Shown one piece after another: positions 1 to 10,925 of a stretch of 64,000 bases of DNA (its first letter is position 1; every line of letters starts with the position of its first letter). The notes beneath the pieces are model-generated. The model saw only the letters and a list, made by a program, of their open reading frames with translations, did no database searches and had not been told where the DNA came from. A program made the position numbers and the translations under genes. This DNA is from Pisaster brevispinus (Eukaryota > Echinodermata > Asteroidea > Forcipulatida > Asteriidae). The stretch spans positions 124,001-188,000 of the forward strand of contig JAMKCF010000087.1 of assembly GCA_023634235.1 (NCBI GenBank), in the 5' to 3' direction.

Positions 1-769
1 CAATTTTAATAAATCTTAAAATCTTAATCATATATAAATGTCATTTTCATGAATCCTTTCTAGGTCGCACTTGTTTGTTTTTATGGAACACTCGGGTCGC
101 GTGGTCATAAAGTAGGGAACCCAAGTGCATCCTCAATGCTCAATTGTCTCCTCCAACTTGGTTGTTAGAATATTTATAGTGAAAAGTTTAGTTTGAAGTC
201 TCGACCTTTAGGCTCATTCTCTTTTTCATTTTAGCTTTAAGCAAGTGAGATCAAGAGCACATTTATTTTCTCTTGTTATTTTTCTTTATTTTGTACGAAG
301 CATGACTCTGGCCATGCTCCAAATGCATTTCAGTAGGGAGGGATAGGGTCATAGAGCTATTTGTGAGTATCTGTATCAAAGCATAACTTTATTCCAGAAA
401 TAATTTTAAATAGAGGCCGGCCTCCTTCCCTTGTCTCTACATTAACTGTTAATTAAGTGAGGAGAGTCCTCATAAATTCCCTCATCTCTGCCAATTGCTT
501 TGTTTTGCTTTATTAATTGACTTTATATTTATAATATTGTATTTCGTTATGTTCCCTTTGGGGGAGAATTACAAGATGAGCGAGTACCTGCATTTCTGTT
601 TCCATTTTGGAGTAATTTGTTTGTCTCTGAGTTTAGCAGGTAGTCCGCTCCCCTTCTGGCAGATAGGGATGAGCTCTTACAATACGTTGAGCCACTTTTT
701 ATAGCTCTTACATCCTTTTAAAGATTCTTTTGCAAAAAAGTATAATCCCTGCATAAATAGGCAAAGAGT
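1..769. other. Non-coding, no gene seen
   Basis: I see no exon-like open frame with splice signals here. A short stretch at 406-440 resembles 32811-32850 (both read tttaaatagagg, then cctccttccc and tgtctcta), so it is probably a scrap of a dispersed repeat. The rest is AT-rich unique-looking sequence. Confidence 0.5.
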
Positions 770-1710
770 AAAAATGGCATCTGAAAAACTGTATTTAATT
801 AACCACTAATTAGTGAGCCAAATTAGCCAGCTTCTATTCATAATGAAGGGTACAAATTCTTTTCAGAAAGGTAGTTGACTCAAAAGCACAGGCATTATAA
901 ATGGAAATGGTGTCTGGATATAGTTGTGGCTATTTTTGAGCTGCCTTATTTGGTTCACTAATTAGTGGTTAAATACAGTTTTACAGATGCCATTTTCCAT
1001 CTATAGCAGGTACAATGCACATGCGGTTGAGTAGACTACCTTTAAAAAAATTGTATCCTTCATTATCAGTAAAAAAAAAATAAGCCCAGGTTCTTGAAGA
1101 CTGTTATAACCAGCTGGGCACACCACTTTTTTGAAGTAGCTTAATTGGTCCAGTAATCAGTGGTTAATTAAGTACAGTTATACAGACGCCGTTCTCCATC
1201 TATAACACGCAAAATGGCCCATGCACTTTAATTAGTCAACTGCCTCTTTGAACTGCTGGTTCAATCTGAGTTCGATCGGAGACGAACAATATTCAAACTG
1301 CTCAAAATGCTCTGACATGAATTCTGACTAAGACAAATGGGTATTCTGAAGCAGCCGGTTCAATCTCATTAAACGAGTGTTACACTGGGCACCAAATTTT
1401 GGAGTTGGTTAACATTTGGATCTACTAATCGGCTGTTAATTAACCACATCTATGCAGATGTCATTTGCGTCTCACGTACATTTGCCTTATGCGGTTGAGT
1501 AATAACTACCTCTAAGAATGTACTCTTCGTTATTAATAAAAGTGTAAGTTTAAGCCCAGAATCTTGAAAACTGTCGAACTGAACATACCAAATTTTTGAG
1601 CTGGCAAATTTGGTCCATTGATTAGTGGTTAGTAGCACAGTTACATACGCCATTTTTCATCCATAACACGCACAATTACATAACGCGGTTGAGTAAACTA
1701 CTTTTCTTTT
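770..1710. repeat. Diverged ~200-270 bp repeat cluster with inverted arm
   Basis: The block 'actaattagtggttaa...acag...gccattttccatctata' recurs near 955, 1130, 1420 (degenerate) and 1620 in the same orientation. It occurs once inverted at about 774-830 (ggcatctg... ttaaccactaattagtg). Units share 'gcggttgagtaaactac' and 'aagcccag-ttcttgaa-actgt' segments. A related inverted copy lies at 34367-34510, so this is a dispersed family, possibly foldback-like. No coding capacity is visible. Confidence 0.6.
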
Positions 1711-2262
1711 CGATATTTGATAGTTTATTGAACACATACACAATTGGATGCGTCCATACAAAAATAATTAAAAGGTACGACAAGTGGTTAAAAGAAAAAT
1801 ATTAATTGTTGGGAAAAAATATTGATGTTAATATTAAATTTATTATTATTATTCCAACGAAAAACTAGAAAAAGGAAAACAACTTTTTGATAAGTTCAGA
1901 AGTCCCCATCATGGCAATAGTGAAAAAGAAACCCGCTCTGAGAGTATCATTGCAAGAGTAGTTGAATTTGGACACTTCCAATTTAATTTGTTAATTTAAT
2001 TAACGTAAAGGTTGTCGATTACAAATTTAAGATTGACAACATATTTTCATCTGCATAAAAACTATTATTAGTTCTTGAATGACGAAAGTGGTTAAATTTG
2101 TCTTTGTGTAAACGTATGCAGTTTTCAGATTACGATAACATGCATATTATTTTACTTTTACTTATTTAATCTTCATTACTGAATTCAGAAAAGTTGAAAG
2201 ATCAAGGATGACTAGTTTCTCAAATGTTTGAAGTACCCCCCCCCCTTCATTTTGCGCTTACT
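1711..2262. other. Non-coding, no gene seen
   Basis: AT-rich sequence with no recognisable exon or repeat. It lies immediately upstream of the CRE-like cluster and candidate first exon at 2411. Confidence 0.4.
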
Positions 2263-2266
2263 TTGA

Positions 2267-2299
2267 TGACGTTGCTGACGTCGCATTCTAGTGACGTAA
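2267..2299 (+). promoter_or_regulatory. Cluster of three CRE/ATF-like TGACGT sites
   Basis: TGACGTTG (2267), TGACGTCG (2276) and TGACGTAA (2292) occur within 33 bases, about 110 bases upstream of a candidate signal-peptide start codon at 2411. TGACGT is the half-site recognised by CREB/ATF family bZIP factors in animals. Clustering so close to a possible first exon suggests a proximal promoter. No TATA box is evident. This is inference from motif density only. Confidence 0.35.
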
Positions 2300-2410
2300 T
2301 TTTTAATGGTCATGTAGCTAGTTTTATTGTACAGCGCCCTCACAGCAAAAAACTAGCGTTTGGAATTTTCGCGGGGTTTCTCCAGCATTATTTTGCTTTA
2401 CGAAGACAAG

Positions 2411-2517
2411 ATGACACCTTGGGTGTCTGTCTACGTTTTTGCTGTTGTTCTTCTTCATTTTGAATGCAGCCTTCGAATGATTGAAGATGTAGGCACTGCA
2501 TGTGTGCGAATGTTCAG
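2411..2517 (+). CDS. Candidate first coding exon of a secreted/membrane protein (signal peptide)
   Basis: ATG at 2411 opens a frame of 35 codons that runs straight into a consensus donor (AG|GTAAAT at 2517/2518). The peptide begins MTPWVSVYVFAVVLLHFECS: a short N-region, a hydrophobic core (VSVYVFAVVLL) and a plausible cleavage after ECS, so it reads as a secretory signal peptide. It continues LRMIEDVGTACVRMFR. I do not recognise the family. The next exon was not identified. The 12.6-kb element begins only 520 bases downstream, so if the gene is real its first intron may hold that element. It could also be chance; no homology supports it. Confidence 0.3.
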
Positions 2518-2811
2518 GTAAATTTCACTTTATTCTACTCTTATTCTACGGTTTATCATGTTCGTTTGTGCAGTTAGGTTTGTTTCTCTGCGGACAAGGT
2601 TACGATCATTACAACTTTTGGGAGAAAAGAAACACTAAACAGTGACGGCAGCAACGTTTGTCAGTGAAGACAGTGGCGAGAATGCTAATATTAGTCAAGT
2701 CGGGAGCACTCATTCTGGTTTAGTCTGGTTTGGAAATTATGTCTGCAGCACGGAATAATATAACTTTATTCATCTCTATCATCATCTATGAATTCCAGTT
2801 CTCAGAGACAT

Positions 2812-3036
2812 TTTGTGAACTAAATCAACAGTTCAGTTTTCGGTAGGTTTCTTCTGATCGCTGACTCTGCTCTGGTCAGTCCCTCCTGCTACCAATTGCC
2901 AACTTGCCGCTTGTGTGCATATACCGTTCTACATTGACTTGCCACAGTCCTAAAGAAAAAGTTATACAGTTTCTTCCCAGAACATAATTATTTCCAAACT
3001 TTTTATATGTGTTCTTCTGAATTGTCTTTGTCCAGT
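2812..3036 (+). repeat. Left fragment of the ~1.7-kb tandem repeat family
   Basis: Sequence from 'tttgtgaactaaatcaacag' through 'gaattgtctttgtccagt' matches pieces of the units at 15.6-24.7 kb, with an internal deletion joining 'ggtttcttct' to a 'ctggtcagtccctcctgct' segment. It stops exactly where the terminal inverted repeat of the 12.6-kb element starts. The matching right flank resumes after 15613, showing that the element sits inside one repeat copy. Confidence 0.7.
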
Positions 3037-3037
3037 C

Positions 3038-3640
3038 ACACTGTGAATGGCCTGGATGTGATTTTACAACAAAAACGGAAGAGTGAATCGATATGATGTG
3101 ATTTTAGGACAGATTGTCCAATATCACATCCACACCAACGAAATCACATCCGAGCCAGAAATCACATCCTTGGTTAATTGCCACTTATCCAAAATCACAT
3201 CTACTGTCTGGCTGCATTACCAAAATCACATCCACTGTCTAGGCCCTTGCCAAAATCACATCCAAGCCAGAAATCACATCCATGATAATTGCTCATAGCC
3301 AAAATCACATCCACTGTCTGGCTGCATTACCAAAATCACATCCACTGTCTAGGTCCTTGCCAAAATCACATCCAAGACTGAAATCACATCCTTGGTTAAT
3401 TGCCACTATCCCAAATCACATCCACTGTCTGGCTGCATTACCAAAATCACATCCACTGTCCCGGCCCCGGCCAAAATCACATCAGAGCCAGAAATCACAT
3501 CCATAGTAATTGTGCCTAGCAAATATCACATCCACTGTCTGGCTGCATTACCAAAATTACATCTAGTGTTTGGGCCCTAACCAAATAATATCCGAGTCAG
3601 ATATCACATCCATGGTTAATTGGGCTAAATTATGTGTGTG
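3038..3640 (+). repeat. Left terminal inverted repeat: 'CAAAATCACATCC' minisatellite
   Basis: About eighteen copies of AATCACATCC-like words are spaced irregularly, mostly 20-45 bases apart. A longer composite unit repeats about every 120 bases: 'ccactgtctggctgcattac', 'ccactgtctaggccttgcc', 'aagccagaaatcacatcc', 'ttggttaattgccac'. Units have diverged. This mirrors 15060-15613 in reverse complement. Frames read as SHPLSG/NHIHCLAALP repeats but only as a by-product of the repeat. Confidence 0.75.
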
Positions 3641-4551
3641 TACTATGTTATTAAATTATGTTCACATGCCTATACTTGTTAACTTACTTGGAATTTGACT
3701 TGAAAACTGTTTCTGGGCTGTACATTTGTACAGTTTGATGTTTGGCAGGGCACTCTCTCGCGTGCTCGCATAGACATTTCATTCCGTTGATGATGACTGT
3801 AGGCATTGCAAACTGAATGCGTTGGATAGCAACTAAATCCAAAGGGTTCACATTCTATATTCAAGATTGTCCGAATAGAGTCGCATAGGCCTAGTCACTC
3901 TGCTATATTAAAATAGTATCTGGCCGTTACACGGCGATTGTGCTGAATGTCATCTGCAGATTCAGAAACGATCAGTAAGCATCGAGTGTTAGCTGATCAC
4001 TCGTGTTATGTTAGATTGCTTCAGAGATTGGTGCTGTTGTTATTCCCCCCGGGGCGGCACTGCAACAGCCTCCTATTACATAACGATGGTGTGAACGGGG
4101 TTGGGGGGGGGGGACACCAGTGGTTATTTTCTTCCAGTTGTTGGTGTGTGTGGTTTTGTTTATCTCGATCTGAGCTAAACCAAAGGGTCAAGCAAGACAC
4201 CACACTCTTAGAGCATTTTATTGAATTGAAGCTGTATATAAAACCGTGGTAAAAGATGCAATTTTATAAGTCTGAACAAAATGGGTGTTCAGTAAGAAAC
4301 CAGCTAAAACCTATCTCGTTTGAACCATTTTTCATCAAGATACCAAAAAGATCCCGTACGCAAAATCGAGGCACATGTGGGGCGAGATATTCCACTAACA
4401 TTGTTTTAAAAACGTTTTTCATCTATGTGTTGTGTTCACCACAAAATAAATGGTAATTCAACATTCGTGGCCCAAATACTAATAGTAATGCCATATCTCC
4501 ATAGTCGTACCACAGAGCATACATAAATGCAAGGACGGATGGTCATACTGT
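3641..4551. other. Non-coding interior of the 12.6-kb element
   Basis: No exon with splice support is visible. Short G- and C-homopolymers (4102-4112, C-run near 4640 just beyond) and overlapping short frames on both strands look incidental. Confidence 0.4.
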
Positions 4552-5096
4552 TCCGCCCCAACTTGACATTCGTCGTCCCAACTTGAGTGTTAAAATTGTG
4601 GCGCTCCAACTGTAGTGGGGATTGCAGTAAACACAGAACCCCCCCCCCCCCCAGGAATAAACTATAAAATAAATAAAAAATGATAAGTATGAAGTTATTA
4701 TTATCACTTTATACTAGTAATTGAGAATATTTCAATTTAATTCGAATTCTGGTAGTGGTTTTCCGAGAGAAGGGAAATTAATTGCTTAGGGCTACTTTGA
4801 GAGTAGCATGTGGCCGCTGTCAGAACCCTCTAAAAAGACAGCTATACGCCGAGTAAGCCGTCAATTGTGAGCGAAACTATCACAACCAAAGGGCATTCCA
4901 AACCTCGTCCTTCCGACCGGCACGCGACCGGCACGCGACCGGCTCTGCAGTAGTTTAATCAATGCATGATTGATCAGGGTATCCTGTTGAGCTCTACGGG
5001 CGATCCCAACTATAGTTGGTATGCCCCAACTTTAACACTCAAGCTGGAGCTGCACTGGTCCCAACCATAGTTGGGGCGATTGTCAAGTTGGGACAA
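4552..5096. mobile_element. Small inverted-repeat element (MITE-like)
   Basis: The left end reads cgccccaacttgacattcg then cccaacttgagtgttaaa. The right end is the imperfect complement: 'tttaacactcaagctggag ... gttggggcgattgtcaagttggga'. Span about 545 bases, with no coding frame. Target duplication not resolved. It is nested in the 12.6-kb element. Confidence 0.5.
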
Positions 5097-5304
5097 AACA
5101 AATCCATAGAGAAAGGTTCTCAATGGTCATACCATGTGGACATAAAAAGAGTGCCCACATTCCATACTGGGATCGATGCATAGCCAGCTGGGCACGAAGT
5201 TGGCTTTCTGTAGGTTTTTGGTACATGACTGCACTTGAGGGCGCACCTACCAGTGAAATATTCGCATTTGTTGCTATTTTTGAAACAAAAGGAAAATGCT
5301 AATA

Positions 5305-7560
5305 TTTTCAGGTAGTGGTTGGACATTTAAAAATAATTTGTGTACAAATCCTAAGTTGCATTAACATTTGACAAACAAAACGCTATACATTCATACTGGG
5401 TTTTGACTGAGAGCATTGTGACATGATGTCAAAAATTCAGCATTTTGGGGGCTAATTTTTTTCTTACTTGTTTTATGGACATAAACTTTTTACACTAAGT
5501 TCAGGTAGTTGATGCGACATCTCAAACTAAATTTTGTACAATTCCTAAATTGCATTAACATTTGACAAGCAAAAAGCTATACATTTAAACTGGGTTTTGA
5601 GAGCACTGTGACATGATGCAAAAATTCAACATTTTGTAAGTTATTTTTTGTCTTGCTTGTTGTATGGACATGAACTTTTTACACTAAGTTCAGGCAGTTG
5701 ATGCGACATCTCAAACTAAATTTTGTACAATTCCTAAATTGCATTAACATTTGACAAGCAAAAAGCTATACATTCATACTGGGTTTTGAGCGCACTGTGA
5801 CATGATGTCAAAAATTCAACATTTTGTAAGTTATTTTTTTTCTTGCTTGCTTGTATGGACATGAACTTTTTACACTAAGTTCAGGTAGTTGATGCGACAT
5901 CTCAAACTAAATTTTGTACAATTCCTAAATTGCATTAACATTTGACAAGCAAAAAGCTATACATTTAAACTGGGTTTTGAGAGCAAGTGTGACATGATGC
6001 AAAAATTCAACATTTTGTAAGTTATTTTTTTTCTTGCTTGTTGTATGGACATGAACTTTTTACACTAAGTTCAGGTAGTTGATGCGACATCTCAAACTAA
6101 ATTTTGTACAATTCCTAAATTGCATTAACATTTGACAAGCAAAAAGCTATACATTTAAACTGGGTTTTGAGAGCACTGTGACATGATGCAAAAATTCAAC
6201 ATTTTGTAAGTTATTTTTTTTCTTGCTTGTTGTATGGACATGAACTTTTTACACTAAGTTTAGGTAGTTGATGCGACATCTCAAACTAAATTTTGTACAA
6301 TTCCTAAATTGCATTAACATTTGACAAGCAAAAAGCTATACATTTAAACTGGGTTTTGAGAGCACTGTGACATGATGCAAAAATTCAACATTTTGTAAGT
6401 TATTTTTTTTCTTGCTTGTTGTATGGACATGAACTTTTTACACTAAGTTTAGGTAGTTGATGCGACATCTCAAACTAAATTTTGTACAATTCCTAAATTG
6501 CATTAACATTTGACAAGCAAAAAGCTATACATTTAAACTGGGTTTTGAGAGCACTGTGACATGATGCAAAAATTCAACATTTTGTAAGTTATTTTTTTTC
6601 TTGCTTGTTGTATGGACATGAACTTTTTACACTAAGTTTAGGTAGTTGATGCGACATCTCAAACTAAATTTTGTACAATTCCTAAATTGCATTAACATTT
6701 GACAAGCAAAAAACTATACATTCATACTGGGTTTTGAGAGCACTGTGACATGATGTCAAAAATTCAACATTTTGTAGGTTTATTTTTTTCTTACTTGTTT
6801 TATGGACATGAACTTTTTACACTAAGTTCAGGTAGTTGATGCGACATCTCAAACTAAATTTTGTACAATTCCTAAATTGCATTAACATTTGACAAGCAAA
6901 AAGCTATACATTTAAACTGGGTTTTGAGAGCACTGTGACATGATGCAAAAATTCAACATTTTGTAAGTTATTTTTTTTCTTGCTTGTTGTATGGACATGA
7001 ACTTTTTACACTAAGTTCAGGCAGTTGATGCGACATCTCAAACTAAATTTTGTACAATTCCTAAATTGCATTAACATTTGACAAGCAAAAAGCTATACAT
7101 TCATACTGGGTTTTGAGCGCACTGTGACATGATGTCAAAAATTCAACATTTTGTAAGTTATTTTTTTTCTTGCTTGCTTGTATGGACATGAACTTTTTAC
7201 ACTAAGTTCAGGTAGTTGATGCGACATCTCAAACTAAATTTTGTACAATTCCTAAATTGCATTAACATTTGACAAGCAAAAAGCTTTACATTTTAACTGG
7301 GTTTTGAGAGCAAGTGTGACATGATGCAAAAATTTAACATTTTGGGGGATTATGTTTTTCTTGCTTGTTGTGTGGAAATAAACTTTTAACACTAAGTTCA
7401 GGTAGTTGATGTAACATCTCAAACTAAATTTTGTACAACTCCTAAATTGCATAAACATTTGACAAACTAAAAGCTATACATTCATGCTGGTTTTCTAGAG
7501 CACGCGTTGACAAAATGTCAAAATTCAACATTTGGGGATTTATTTTGTTTAAAAACTTTT
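5305..7560 (+). repeat. ~190-bp satellite array, about 12 units
   Basis: The landmark 'gatgcgacatctcaaacta' occurs at 5511, 5700, 5891, 6081, 6270, 6459, 6648, 6838, 7027 and 7218 (variant at 7408). The period is 189-191 bases, with diverged units at both edges. Units carry variants: 'cattcatact' versus 'catttaaact', 'gagcgcac' versus 'gagagcac', 'tgttgtatgg' versus 'tgcttgtatgg' versus 'tgttttatgg'. The variant order from 5330 to 7300 repeats after seven units (~1327 bases). No coding sense; the 68-codon minus frame at 7252-7458 is incidental. Confidence 0.93.
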
Positions 7561-9030
7561 ATAACTTTCTCGATTGAAAATCGCTTTTAATATTTTTTAT
7601 AAATGATTATTATCTGACAATGATCGCTAGCAAACTTTATAAAGGAAAAGCAAAACTGCTAGTAGTCGAAGTTCTCCCACAATTTAGCTTGGCTCGACCA
7701 TGTTAAAAATATGAAACAAAATCGGTCACTTTTGATATGCACAATTACACATAAATTCACAAGGAAATAATTTTTCTAACGCCACATTATAAGCAAACTT
7801 TTTTAAATGCAATTAAAACGAAGAAAGGATTAATTCGAGACAAATTAATTTGTGGTAATTTGATCCACAACCAAAGTTGGTTCGTTCATCATACTTTCTA
7901 AGGCATTTTGTTAGTAAAAAAAAAAGAGTGCTAATACAAAAACTATCTATTTTTGCACTGTTTCTTTTATAATTGCAAACTTCAGTTGTAAACTTATATC
8001 AAATTGCATGATTTTAAATCACTGAAGGGTTTATAAATAATTTATCTCAATTTTAAAAGAATAAATAATCATCAACAAAATAATTATTTGCAAACACAAA
8101 AGGCATGAGGGCGCTATACTTTACTGGACTTTTGCAGTCAAAGGTGAACTTACAAATGTGCGTATTTGTTTCAGATAGAACCTTGGTAATTTACATTCAA
8201 AAGTTTGAAAATATGGGTATTATATGAAACATAAAGATAGGAATGCCTGGGGTAAAAGGACCTTTATTTCTATTTTTTAAACAGCTTTAATATAAGAGTA
8301 GGAAGACAGGGCAAGTGAATGCCTTTTCATATGTTTATCTACATAGCCTTAGATCCACTTTATCAACGGGAAATAAGATGTTATTATTTACGATTATTCT
8401 CGGAATATACAGTAATTTAAAATGTTACGAGCTTGACCACTGTATACGTGTAAATAATGGAAACTACTTAAAATTTCAAGATTTGAACAGGATGTTAATT
8501 AATGAGAGCTGTAGTAGATGTATAGTGTGGGTGTACATTCTGCACATAACTGATATTTCGATGTAGGTTGACAAACGAGTCTTCGTCCTTTTAGTAAATT
8601 AGCTTCTTCTGAAGAGTGAGTTTCTATACCTCCATGGTTTAAGCATGGAGGTATAATTAATTCTACCTCCATGGTTTAAGTGAGTAGTTTCTTCAGCCCA
8701 ATTATTAAAGGTCAACTTAACATTATAAACTGTTTATTCACAATATTAACATTGACATGGATGGTGCAAACATCGAAGGGTAAATATGCCCTACATTTCT
8801 TGTTTTGTTTATGATATGTTTATGTTTTACCGACTTGTTTGTTTGTTTGTTTGTTTGTTTGTTTGTTTGTTTTCCCTCTTTTTTTTCTTTTTCAAGTGTG
8901 TAGGCCTACATGTTGATTGTTTTGTGAAGTATCAGTGAATGTGTTTTATGTTATACAGGAAATTTCCACAGCTTTTAAAAAGAAATTGTACATCCAATTC
9001 CCACATTATGTTTCTTTCTACATGTTGTAT
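7561..9030. other. Non-coding; palindrome and (TTGT)n tract
   Basis: AT-rich, without a supported exon. Contains a small palindrome (tacctccatggtttaagcat, then ggaggta; 8626-8680, with a second half copy) whose core recurs inverted at about 10570, and a (TTGT)n microsatellite at about 8835-8873. Confidence 0.5.
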
Positions 9031-9039
9031 TCCGAAAGA

Positions 9040-9570
9040 AACACAAATACCCGGGTCAAATTTAAAACAAAACACAAACCATTAAAGGTGTCTCTTGACG
9101 AAAATCAGATGTGTTTATCATGGTGAGACAGACAATGGTATCATCAAAGAGCTTGTTTGCACTTAAAACATGGTTGTTCATGAAATTGTCAACAGCGGGA
9201 ATTAAAAAGAAAATGGATAGAACAACACATTTTTGGTGGAGAGTACCTTGGAAATGGTAAATGTGACCTCCAGGTAGGGTGCTATAGTGTTCTACACGCA
9301 ACCCATACAGCCGTGGTTGTTTTATGGGTTCTCTCGATTTCATAAGAGTGGGTAATTGGAGGCGATCCCTGTACTTACTTGGAACTCAGTACTGAAAAAA
9401 CCTTAGACATTTGGAATGTCCAGGGATACACACACATGGGGACTTAAAAGACGAGTTCGACCCTTGGGCTGCGGCCTTGAATCGGCTGGATGTTGAGAAT
9501 AGAGTCAATATTGTCGTTTGTAGTATGGTTTGACTACTGGGTTAAATGGTCAAATAGCCGAACCTTTGCT
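9040..9570 (+). repeat. Diverged direct duplication, copy 1
   Basis: Segments 'tttaaaacaaaacacaaaccat', 'ctatagtgttctacacgcaa', 'gtggttgttttatgggttctc' and 'ggtcaaatagccg' occur in the same order at 10400-10925. The duplication is old and unequal. A 93-codon minus frame (9062-9343) lies in it but is not conserved in copy 2, so I do not call it a gene. Confidence 0.5.
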
Positions 9571-10399
9571 ATAAAATACCGAATTTAAACTAAGAAATTC
9601 AAAGAAGGCTAAAATTATACGTAGCTTCTCAGCAATAAATGATCCTGCGGGCCATGTATGAATATAACTGTCGATTAGTGAAAATTTAATTCTTTATTCA
9701 TTTTACCATGTTCAGGAGTCACATGAATCAATATATTCCAGTCACCCATAGGCCTACAAAATGTACAATACTCGCCGCTCAGCAGGGACCGGGCCCCAGG
9801 ACCTTAAAACCCTTTCTCTATTTTGAAACTCTCTATTTTCAAATCTTTGAACATTCATGTTCAAAAATAGTATTCAAGCCACTTGAAAAATATTGCACAT
9901 ATGGATTGTTAGAATCCGCTGTAATTATGGTGGCAATTTCCACAGGTGGTAAGTTTAACTGCTTAATTACATTTTTGGTAATGTGTTCTTGGTGAATTGT
10001 TGAATACCGAATAAGTGCTGTAACAACCCACCTAGTAAACCGTACCAGTTATTCACAGTTACATCTTAGATAAAGGACGAAAAGAAGGCCCGAACAAGGG
10101 GCCGGCTAGACACCAGATCTTTTTTTAAACACACCATAGCAGCTATTGCAAAATTTAAAGGAAATTCTTAAAAACGTTCAAGTCTGATGTTCTTGACCAT
10201 CTTGTTAAAATGCCATGATGGAGTTATTAACTGCTCAAGGTGATGATCCAAATACCTTCTTTCTTATTTGTTTATGAACTTAAACAATAATTTTCAAGTA
10301 TTAAAAACAGATTGTGATTAATCCAATGCATGAATAAATTTGAATTTTTCATTTCTAAATATTAAATTCAAACTTAAACTTCATGCAAATGTTCACAAT

Positions 10400-10925
10400 C
10401 CGGTCATATTTAAAACAAAACACACACCATGAAACTTTGAAAGTGTTTCCCTGGCACTAAATGTTTATAAAACTCGGGGGAACCAAATTAATGTGTACTT
10501 TTGTTAGACAAAACTGATCTAATCAATAGAGCATGGAACATCTCCTAGATGTTTGTATTTTGTCACTGCTTGAAACCATGGAGGTAGAAACATAGTTGTT
10601 CATGTAAAGGAAAATGTCACAAAAAATTATTTGTAGGCTATGTGGAAGTATACATTATCGGTGAAGAGTACAAAAAGGGATCTCTAGACCTCTAGGTCAG
10701 TCTTATAGTGTTCTACATCAATTAGGTGGTTTTATGTGATCTCGAAGGGGATCTCTTTATGTAATAGTTGAGATCGTACGCTCCATGAGCCAAACTACAT
10801 ACACATTTGGATACTGCTTCAGCCTTCAGTTAAGTACGACCTTGGCTGGATTTTTAGAACACGTAACCAATGTTTATGTTTGTGGCGATTGACATGAGGT
10901 CAAAGGGTCAACATAGCCGGCTCAA
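10400..10925 (+). repeat. Diverged direct duplication, copy 2
   Basis: Partner of 9040-9570, about 1.36 kb downstream: 'tttaaaacaaaacacacaccat', 'cttatagtgttctacatcaa', 'ggtggttttatgtgatctcga', 'ggtcaacatagccggc'. No coding frame is shared. Confidence 0.5.

Noticed and set aside
3083..3640. Regular AATCACATCC words with 20-45-base gaps, resembling a CRISPR array
   Set aside because: Spacers repeat among themselves, unit length varies, no cas genes exist, the sequence is eukaryotic, and an inverted partner at 15060-15613 explains it as a TIR minisatellite.
4021..4252. 60- and 101-codon opposing ORFs near 4.0-4.25 kb
   Set aside because: Contain poly-G and poly-C runs, overlap on opposite strands and show no motif.
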